The notes under the pieces are model-generated. The model ran no database searches. It saw only the letters and a program-made list of their open reading frames with translations, and had not been told where the DNA came from. The translations under genes were made by a program, and so were the position numbers. Positions 8,676-13,748 of a stretch of 38,265 nt of DNA are shown here, in pieces. The DNA is from a virus, in IMG/VR virus record IMGVR_UViG_3300009488_000035, positions 1 to 38,265 of that record, one strand, 5' to 3'. Position 1 is the stretch's first letter, and each line of letters begins with the position of its first letter.

Positions 8676-8724
8676 AAACAAACCCCGGTCGGGAAATACT
8701 TTGCCCTCCAACCGGGGTTTGTTT
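8676..8724. terminator. Perfect 14-bp hairpin in the late leader (terminator/attenuator candidate)
   Basis: The arms AAACAAACCCCGGT (8676-8689) and ACCGGGGTTTGTTT (8711-8724) are perfectly complementary across a 21-base loop, itself able to pair GGG with CCC. It lies between the late promoter and the first late gene. On the minus-strand transcript the stem is followed by TTTTGCC-type sequence, so it could be a weak intrinsic terminator or antitermination target. A packaging-site or protein-binding role is also possible. Confidence 0.65.
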
Positions 8725-8772
8725 CAGCAAAGGATTCGGCAAGATAGGCTCAAGTATCTTGCTGTATCCCAT

Positions 8773-9086
8773 CGAAAAGATGTTACCATATCACTCCAAT
8801 TATACCAAGATACTGTGAATTGATCAAGGAATCTTTTTAACTTCTGTTAGTAATAGCCCCATAATGAAACTTATGCAGACCAATCACGCCCGTAGATGCG
8901 CTATTTACGCGGGTTGGAATTTTGTGACATGGTTATGCCATGAAATGGTAGGATTTCTCTTTTTCCTGGCATGATTCTATACAAATGGTTTGTATTTCTT
9001 GAACGATTCGGCATGAGGTAGGCAAGATGGCCTGCCGGTGTGATTACTTCTTGTTTAAGTTCTGGGACTTGATTCGATCTAATTTT
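8773..9086. other. Non-coding region between early and late operons
   Basis: No gene is seen here. Besides the late promoter it holds short palindromes: CATGG-TTATG-CCATG at 8928-8942 and TACAAA-TGG-TTTGTA at 8980-8994. Its place next to the terminase small subunit makes it a natural candidate for a cos or pac site, but no recognised motif proves this. Confidence 0.5.
8799..8827 (-). promoter_or_regulatory. Late-operon promoter
   Basis: On the minus strand there is TTGATC, a 17-base spacer, and TATAAT preceded by TGG (extended -10). Transcription would start near 8792 and run into the hairpin leader and the terminase genes. Confidence 0.75.
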
Positions 9087-9287
9087 TTATTTGTTGTGTT
9101 GATGAATCTGACCGTGCCCTGCGTTTCGTATGCAAATCATATTTTCCACCGCTTCATCCATATCGCTTTTGAGCGAGTAGCCAATCAATTCTTTCCCTTT
9201 CATTGCCAAATATACCGGCGCTGGATAATAAATCATCATAGCATCTTCCGGGATAGTATCCACCTCTATGATCTTTATTTCGATCAT
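9087..9287 (-). CDS. Small hypothetical protein, last gene of the early operon
   Basis: A 66-residue protein. The start at 9287 is fixed by AAAGGAGGT seven bases upstream. It has alternating beta segments (IEIKIIEVDTIP, AMMIYYPAPVYLAMKGKELIGYSLKS) and a short C-terminal helix with one Cys and several His. It lies 14 bases downstream of the endolysin gene, so a lysis-related role is conceivable but unsupported by motif. Confidence 0.5.
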   Translation of the reverse strand: MIEIKIIEVDTIPEDAMMIYYPAPVYLAMKGKELIGYSLKSDMDEAVENMICIRNAGHGQIHQHNK

Positions 9288-9301
9288 TGCCGCACCTCCT
9301 T

Positions 9302-9670
9302 TTAGTATCTCCACATGATTCTCTGGCTTTTAGCTTGATCAGAATCAGCGTGAATGAAATTCTTTCCTACGCCGATCCGCGTGAACCCAGCCCGAATTAG
9401 CCCAAATATAACAGCAAATCGCTCAGAACTCGACGCCACCCGAATATCAGCCGCTAATCCTACTTCGTGCGAGCTGGACTTCGATCCGCCGACTGCCGCG
9501 TTGTGCGCGTCACATCTGAAGCCGCTGTTGATGATAAACGGAATTCCTGCAATACTCCGAGCCATCTGGAGTTTGCGAATAAAGCCTATATACATCTCTA
9601 TCTTACCGCAACAGGGACATCTGAACTCGTCCACCGAAAAATTCTCTGATAATCTTTCAGATACTCTCAT
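9302..9670 (-). CDS. Peptidase M15 family endolysin
   Basis: A 122-residue single-domain enzyme. The ATG at 9670 follows AAAGGAG. The M15A zinc ligands are visible: His and Asp in SSHEVGLAADIRV (H-x6-D) and His in KNFIHADSD. The preceding INSGFRCDAHNAAVGG is characteristic of VanY/M15 cell-wall carboxypeptidases. An extra CPCC near the N-terminus may bind metal or form a disulfide. It would cleave peptidoglycan stem peptides or cross-bridges during lysis. No standard two-helix holin was recognised next to it. Confidence 0.85.
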   Translation of the reverse strand: MRVSERLSENFSVDEFRCPCCGKIEMYIGFIRKLQMARSIAGIPFIINSGFRCDAHNAAVGGSKSSSHEVGLAADIRVASSSERFAVIFGLIRAGFTRIGVGKNFIHADSDQAKSQRIMWRY

Positions 9671-9706
9671 TAAGATCACGCTCCTTTTGTGTGTTTTTAA
9701 TCGAAA

Positions 9707-9907
9707 TCAAAATACCTTTTTAGGCTTTCCCAACTGCTCCGCTTGATGTATTTCAACGTCAATCAGACGGCAGTGGATGTTATTATGTCCTGCCCGGCCG
9801 CAATATGAGCAAACCTTCGAAGCGCGCGCTATCTTGTCAAATTTCGCTTCCGTGATCTTTGCGCTTTTGCTTCTCTCAATACATCGAAGAGAGCAAAAGT
9901 CATTTCT
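9707..9907 (-). pseudogene. Startless zinc-knuckle reading frame directly after the stop of the upstream gene
   Basis: After the TGA of the 226-residue gene (9908-9910), the same frame stays open for 66 codons and encodes a clear CCHC zinc knuckle: CSYCGRAGHNNIHC (C-x2-C-x4-H-x4-C), ending KPKKVF. No ATG, GTG or TTG lies in this frame upstream of the knuckle. The nearest ATG is in another frame and stops after 24 codons. A palindromic element copy sits between the TGA and the knuckle (read FCSLRCIERSKS). It may be a C-terminal domain cut off by a stop, a readthrough extension, or a remnant that lost its start when the element entered. Confidence 0.5.
9866..9897 (+). repeat. Dispersed palindromic element, copy 2
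   Basis: Full-length, forward on the plus strand, with arms TTTGCTTCTCT and AGAGAGCAAA and a diverged loop containing AATACATCG. It lies just after the stop codon of the 226-residue gene and inside the open frame that carries the zinc knuckle. Confidence 0.88.
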
Positions 9908-10588
9908 TCATAGCCCTTTCTGTTTCAGAAAGTTGTCTAGATCCCGGCGATCTTTTGTTTCCCGCTCTTCATGTGTTAGTTTAGCATCTTTATCAGGCCA
10001 TTCGCCAGAGATCCGCTCAATACCTTTTTCAGATTCTATCAATTTGGAACAAGCCGCTATGTTGAAAGGTAGGCAATCAATTTCCCTGAGCGTAAACTTG
10101 ACAATCGGAATGTCTATGATAATTCGATACCGAAATTCCCCGATGTATTGATATTTCTTCACCAGGTTAAGATTTGCTCTCTTCGATGCTTTGAAGGTAG
10201 TACCTGAAGTAAAATCTGAGATCTTGCGGATGCCATCGGAGATCCGCCTCAGGATCCAGTTATTGGCGCCCACGTTATAATCCAGAACCACTTCTTTTTC
10301 CCCCTGGAGCATATTGAACATGCCCCATCTTCGGCGCTTGCGATGTTTTTCCAGGACAGGACAATTAGCATAAGCGCAGTATCCGCCGGCATAGTTGACC
10401 CCGGCTGGTACGCCATCCGGCAGGAGCTTTCCCTTTCCAAATCTTCCCCTGGACGCAATGACTTTGATGTTATTTCTGAGAAAAAGTCTGCCAATTCCGC
10501 GCAGCTTTACCTCGAAAACTTTACCCCGGAGTTCGCTTACTAGCGGAGTGTTTCCCATCTTCCATTGATAATTCCATTTATTGCTCAT
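9908..10588 (-). CDS. Hypothetical early protein carrying a long-form palindromic element
   Basis: A 226-residue protein of unknown family. The ribosome site AAGGGAG is 13 bases from the ATG. It is basic, with a Cys pair in YCAYANCPVL (about 70-80), a central LDYNVGANNWILRRISDGIRK, and a beta-rich FRYRIIIDIPIVKFTLRE. Residues about 126-139 (TSGTTFKASKRAN) are encoded by the nine-base-longer version of the palindromic element, in frame. The stop is TGA, and the same frame then runs on into a zinc knuckle, so the full ancestral protein may have been about 290 residues with a C-terminal knuckle suited to nucleic-acid binding. Confidence 0.6.
   Translation of the reverse strand: MSNKWNYQWKMGNTPLVSELRGKVFEVKLRGIGRLFLRNNIKVIASRGRFGKGKLLPDGVPAGVNYAGGYCAYANCPVLEKHRKRRRWGMFNMLQGEKEVVLDYNVGANNWILRRISDGIRKISDFTSGTTFKASKRANLNLVKKYQYIGEFRYRIIIDIPIVKFTLREIDCLPFNIAACSKLIESEKGIERISGEWPDKDAKLTHEERETKDRRDLDNFLKQKGL
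10173..10213 (-). repeat. Dispersed palindromic element, copy 3 (long form, +9 bases)
   Basis: Read on the minus strand, this copy has AGGTACTAC inserted after the left arm compared with the short form. The addition is three codons (Gly-Thr-Thr) and keeps the frame of the host gene. The right arm GAAGAGAGCAAA is intact. Confidence 0.88.
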
Positions 10589-10607
10589 AATTTATTTACC
10601 GCTCCCT

Positions 10608-10853
10608 TCAGAAAGGCCAGCCCAGCGCGCGCAAGCCGTCTGCCTGTTGCTCGTCTTTCGCTTCCGTCATTAGCAAGCCCCAGCGCGCACTGAAAAGTTC
10701 CGCCGCTAACATTCCCAGTGATGGTGTTATATGGAATGTCTTGCCCCATGTTTCGCCCCTGCGTTTCTTTAACATATCATAAACATCGTCTATAGATTGC
10801 TCCATCATTCTCCGCGTGATTTCTCTGATTTCTTTCCAATCTTCCGGCTCCAT
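10608..10853 (-). CDS. Small hypothetical helical protein
   Basis: An 81-residue protein. The start at 10853 follows AAAAGGAGGCAAACT. It is helical and charged (WKEIREITRRMMEQSIDDVYDMLKKRR), then HITPSLGMLAAELFSARWGLLM and a Trp-Pro-Phe terminus. Not recognised. It lies in the early operon between a small membrane protein and the 226-residue gene. Confidence 0.6.
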   Translation of the reverse strand: MEPEDWKEIREITRRMMEQSIDDVYDMLKKRRGETWGKTFHITPSLGMLAAELFSARWGLLMTEAKDEQQADGLRALGWPF

Positions 10854-10927
10854 AGTTTGCCTCCTTTTCCCTCGCTTGAAAACGCTTCCCGTAAATAAAA
10901 ACCGAAGCGTTTCCAAACAGTATTGGA

Positions 10928-11071
10928 TTATCTAGCCAGGTCGATCAAGTTTGCACACATTTTGAGAGCGACACCTATCGCTAGAATGATCCCCGCGTAG
11001 ATTCCGATCAGAATCGAAGCTCGCGCTAGTCCCTGCTTTCTGGTAAGAAGTAAATTCTTTATCCTTTCCAT
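10928..11071 (-). CDS. Small one-helix membrane protein
   Basis: A 47-residue protein. The start at 11071 has GAGGTG eight bases upstream. The basic N-terminus (MERIKNLLLTRKQGLAR) precedes one strongly hydrophobic helix (ASILIGIYAGIILAIGVAL), giving an N-in orientation by the positive-inside rule. It could be a small holin-like or membrane-regulatory protein, given the endolysin in the same operon. This is inference only. Confidence 0.65.
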   Translation of the reverse strand: MERIKNLLLTRKQGLARASILIGIYAGIILAIGVALKMCANLIDLAR

Positions 11072-11094
11072 CGTTTTCACCTCATCATGATTAT

Positions 11095-11211
11095 GCTTCT
11101 CTCAAGGCTTCGAAGAGAGCAAAATTAGCTTCTCTTGAGGCTTCGAAGAGAGCGAAATTTTCTTCTCTTGCCCCTGGCTTTTGCTTCTCTCTGAGCATCG
11201 AAGAGAGCAAA
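11095..11211 (+). repeat. Dispersed palindromic element, three tandem copies (4-6)
   Basis: Copies at 11095-11123, 11128-11157 and 11180-11211 are all forward on the plus strand. The first two are spaced 33 bases apart, with about 22 bases before the third. The loops differ (AAGGCTTCG, GAGGCTTCG, GAGCATCG) while the arms are kept. The third copy and most of the second lie inside the 3' end of the 94-residue gene, whose stop codon falls within the second. The first lies between that gene and the membrane protein gene. Confidence 0.9.
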
Positions 11212-11409
11212 TCCGGCTGTCTCTGGAACCTTCCAGAGTCCAAAATCACTATACATCTGGCATCTGGTGATATACAGTACTATAGCGACCTCTTCTGGAT
11301 CAATCGCTGTGCATTGGTAAGCTGCTGAATCTTCACTACAGTTCGCCATCAGGTCGTTTGTAAGCTGGCGAATTTCTTTTGCTGTTGGGCTAGTCTGTTT
11401 GCTTCCCAT
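11125..11409 (-). CDS. Hypothetical early protein whose C-terminus is built from palindromic elements
   Basis: A 94-residue protein. The start at 11409 follows GAGGAG. Residues 1-64 look like the original protein (helical, with AIDPEEVAIVLYITRCQMYSDFG). From about residue 65 the sequence is element-encoded: GFALFDAQREAKA from one copy and FRSLRSLKRS from the next, in two different frames of the element, ending on a stop inside the second. The elements have evidently replaced or extended the native C-terminus. No family recognised. Confidence 0.6.
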   Translation of the reverse strand: MGSKQTSPTAKEIRQLTNDLMANCSEDSAAYQCTAIDPEEVAIVLYITRCQMYSDFGLWKVPETAGFALFDAQREAKARGKRRKFRSLRSLKRS

Positions 11410-11419
11410 TTTACTCTCC

Positions 11420-11851
11420 TCACAGGTGATCGATTTGCGCTGCAGCTTCTTTGATCTCTGGGTTGCCAATAGCCATCAAACGAAGTATGCCATAGATCGT
11501 CGTTCCTGAAATCTTGAGCCTGATACATTCTTTCGTGATCGCCTCAAGCCCGCGCTGTATCTCTTTCGCTTTGAGCCTCGCTATTTCCTCTGTAAGATTG
11601 CGGATGCCCGCCTCGAATGTTTCTGCCTCCTCTTTGTTTTTTTCTGCCAGGAGCATAGGCTTCCGCTTTTCTTCCTCCCTTGCCGACTTTTTGAGATCTT
11701 TCGCAACCTGGACTTTCCTCAGCAATTCCTTTTCCTTTTCAGGATCCAGATCCAGATCGCTGAGGATATTCTTGGTCTGCTTTACTGACCAATCCTCTCT
11801 GATGCAATCCTCAATTAGTTCGTTCACATATGTTTCAGTAAAACCGCCCAT
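11420..11851 (-). CDS. Coiled-coil hypothetical protein
   Basis: A 143-residue protein. The start at 11851 follows AAAGGAG (12-base gap). The N-terminal helical domain (YVNELIEDCIREDWSVKQTKNILSDLDLD) is followed by a long Lys/Glu coiled coil at about 38-98 and a helical C-terminus. The composition suggests a structural or DNA-processing accessory factor. The gene is 25 bases downstream of the HNH gene. Confidence 0.6.
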   Translation of the reverse strand: MGGFTETYVNELIEDCIREDWSVKQTKNILSDLDLDPEKEKELLRKVQVAKDLKKSAREEEKRKPMLLAEKNKEEAETFEAGIRNLTEEIARLKAKEIQRGLEAITKECIRLKISGTTIYGILRLMAIGNPEIKEAAAQIDHL

Positions 11852-11876
11852 GTTCTTTTTCCGCTCCTTTCTGGTT

Positions 11877-12167
11877 CTAAAAGACCTTTCGCGAAACAGC
11901 TATTCCGGACAACTCTCTGTCGTGATACGCTAATTCCCTTTTCTCCCTAAACCACATGGTCACTTTCTCATGGCAGTCGGCACACAGGACGACAAGATCG
12001 TAAAGGTCTTCATCACCGACATACTCATAGCTGTTATGATGCACATGCAGATTCTTCGTCTCTGCACACAGCGCGCACCTATATCCGAAACGCTCTAGTG
12101 TCGCATTCCTTGTCACGAGCCACGCGTCGGATTTCAGATATATATCGTTATACCATGTTCTGTCCAT
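11877..12167 (-). CDS. HNH endonuclease
   Basis: A 96-residue protein. The HNH core is clear: CALC (zinc Cys pair), LHVHHNSY (catalytic His-His), then LVVLCADCHEKV (second Cys pair and final His). It starts one base before the stop region of the upstream replication gene. HNH proteins of this size usually stand near terminase genes, assisting packaging. Here it lies in the early operon between replication and coiled-coil genes, so a recombination or free-standing homing-type role is equally possible. Confidence 0.8.
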   Translation of the reverse strand: MDRTWYNDIYLKSDAWLVTRNATLERFGYRCALCAETKNLHVHHNSYEYVGDEDLYDLVVLCADCHEKVTMWFREKRELAYHDRELSGIAVSRKVF

Positions 12168-12944
12168 TTATTCAGGGTAGTCCTCTGTTATATACCCGTT
12201 TCTAATCCTGGACACTAGCGCACCGCCGGGATTCCTAAACGTGATTCCTTTCTCAAAGTCCTTTTTGATCTGTGCTATCTGCCGGAGAAGATACCGCGTT
12301 TCATATTTTGCCGCCAGTTCAGATCGCGCCGGCTCCTTTACGTGATGATAATCTAATTCCCTGCGCGCCTTCTCGAAATCAGCTTCCGATTTTTCCTCAG
12401 TTACCAAAAAACCATTACCACCATTTTTAGGACTTTTCTCAACCCCCTCTCCGGTAGTAACTATATTAATATTGGTATGGGTATGGTCCTCTCCTCTCTT
12501 CTCTTCTGATCTTAGGATGGTGCCCTCTACTGTGCCCTCTACTCGTCCTCTACTGTGCCCTCTACTGCTCCCTTTTTGTTCCAGTAAGCTATTTCCCCCA
12601 GTCCAGACGCCCTTATACAGCAACAGTGATTTATAGTTAATTTCGTACTTTGCGCAGGTGTTTTTACCAAAGTTTCCGGAGATAACTTTCAATAATGGCT
12701 TACCATCTATTCTGAACTTGCACAAATTAGCGCGCCTCCCGCGAACGGATTTCGGGGTATTTCCACCACCCGCCGCCATCGCCTGAAGGTTATTCAGATC
12801 AAATGGCATCTTAAATCCGCGCCTGTTGTGTTCCAGGATGATACCGATCAGAAACGTGAACGACTCTTCGCTCAGTTTGCATACCAGGCCATATTTGTCA
12901 ATACCCAGCATTACATCAATCAACGTAAAAGGCCGATCAACCAT
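12168..12944 (-). CDS. Phage replication protein, O/DnaD-like, with internal origin-like repeats
   Basis: A 258-residue protein. The start overlaps the methyltransferase stop (TAATG). Residues 1-110 look like a winged-helix initiator domain (DKYGLVCKLSEESFTFLIGIILEHN, FGKNTCAKYEINYKSLL). Residues about 125-190 are a low-complexity linker, and the C-terminal 70 residues are helical (KYETRYLLRQIAQIKKDFEKGI), resembling the helicase-loader-binding tail of phage replication proteins. A DNA repeat array lies in the linker, as the lambda origin lies inside gene O. Assignment is by architecture and position next to recombination genes. Confidence 0.6.
   Translation of the reverse strand: MVDRPFTLIDVMLGIDKYGLVCKLSEESFTFLIGIILEHNRRGFKMPFDLNNLQAMAAGGGNTPKSVRGRRANLCKFRIDGKPLLKVISGNFGKNTCAKYEINYKSLLLYKGVWTGGNSLLEQKGSSRGHSRGRVEGTVEGTILRSEEKRGEDHTHTNINIVTTGEGVEKSPKNGGNGFLVTEEKSEADFEKARRELDYHHVKEPARSELAAKYETRYLLRQIAQIKKDFEKGITFRNPGGALVSRIRNGYITEDYPE
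12520..12566 (-). repeat. Four direct repeats inside the replication gene (iteron/origin candidate)
   Basis: There are four near-identical units of AGTAGAGGGCAC (minus strand), three of 12 bases and one of 11, ending in a degenerate fifth. Because one unit is 11 bases, the reading frame changes from Ser-Arg-Gly-His to Val-Glu-Gly-Thr while the DNA repeat stays the same. A/T-rich DNA (ATATTAATATTGG) follows on the gene's downstream side, as in lambdoid origins. Confidence 0.6.
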
Positions 12945-13579
12945 TAATCATCGCCCTTCCTGCCAGATACAGGCCATCTACCTTTATACGGTGTATCAAT
13001 TATTTCCATCTCAAGCTGGTATTCCCTTAATATTTCATTCCCCCAAGCATCCCATCCATTTGTCTGCTCGCGAGCAAATAGTTCAATACGTGGTAGATCG
13101 CCAAAGAGATTCACAATGAGTCTGCGAAAGAGATCGGGCTTTTGAGAGTGTGCCAAGCGTTTATGAAATTGCACATTCATTATATCCTTTCTCAATCTCT
13201 GGGCTCCTTTTCCTCTTCGGCCTAGTAACAAAATCTCAGGATTGGAACGTGTATAGCGTCCCATACCCATAGCAGGGATACTCGCCTGTGTCAGTTTGAT
13301 CCATGTGAAGGCAACTGTTTTATAATCAAAACCCCATGACTCAACAACTGATATACCCTCTTTCAGTTGCGGATAAGTGACCCATAGAAAAAGAATAGAA
13401 TCATCGGCCGCGACATCTTTGACAGGCAAATTACATATGGAATCCGTCCTCATGCAGGGATAATGCGCTTCCGCGCCTCCTCCATGACTATAGCTTTTGT
13501 CAGCATAGAACCACGGCGGATCAGCATAGATTATTTTATAATGTTTTAAAGGAAGTTCTAAAAGGTCATTATAAACCAT
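12944..13579 (-). CDS. MT-A70 family DNA adenine methyltransferase
   Basis: A 211-residue protein. The ATG at 13579 follows CAGGAGGC. The catalytic DPPW motif is in IIYADPPWFY (residues 20-23). Conserved downstream blocks are FLWVTYPQLKEGISVVESWGF, FTWIKL, RSNPEILLLGRRG and HSQKPDLFRRLIVNLFGDLPRIELFARE. Phage members methylate N6 of adenine and can protect against restriction or mark origins. It stands between the Bet recombinase and the replication gene in the early operon. Confidence 0.88.
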   Translation of the reverse strand: MVYNDLLELPLKHYKIIYADPPWFYADKSYSHGGGAEAHYPCMRTDSICNLPVKDVAADDSILFLWVTYPQLKEGISVVESWGFDYKTVAFTWIKLTQASIPAMGMGRYTRSNPEILLLGRRGKGAQRLRKDIMNVQFHKRLAHSQKPDLFRRLIVNLFGDLPRIELFAREQTNGWDAWGNEILREYQLEMEIIDTPYKGRWPVSGRKGDD

Positions 13580-13678
13580 ACTTAGCCTCCTGGATCCGCT
13601 CCGACATAACGCCTCCATCATTAAAGCGGAGCCGAAGCCCCGCCCTGACAAAGTCTTTCTGCTCCGTCGCACAAGTTG

Positions 13679-13746
13679 GCTCCTGAGTGGAAAGTGTCCA
13701 GGACGGTGAGGTTATCACCATCCTGGATGGAGTAAAGCTCAGGAGC
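13679..13746 (-). other. Nested hairpin between Bet and methyltransferase genes
   Basis: The outer arms GCTCCTGAG/CTCAGGAGC (9 bp) enclose a second stem TCCAGGA-C-GGTGA / TCACC-A-TCCTGGA with a 5-base loop. It starts 2 bases beyond the Bet stop codon. There is no U-tract, so a simple terminator is unlikely. An mRNA processing or stabilising structure, or a protein-binding site, is possible. Confidence 0.6.
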
Positions 13747-13748
13747 GC

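Noticed and set aside
8641-8772. N-terminal extension of the first late gene up to 8772
   Set aside because: It would translate through the 14-bp hairpin, has no ribosome site at 8772 and would place the start only about 20 bases from the promoter start point.
8773-9086. tRNA gene suggested by short inverted repeats
   Set aside because: The palindromes do not fit a cloverleaf and no acceptor or T-loop consensus was seen. No tRNA was recognised anywhere in the window.
9870-9900. Programmed -1 frameshift joining a short ATG frame to the zinc knuckle
   Set aside because: The ATG frame and the knuckle frame differ by -1, but no X-XXY-YYZ heptamer occurs in the overlap; GCAAAAG is not a standard slippery site.
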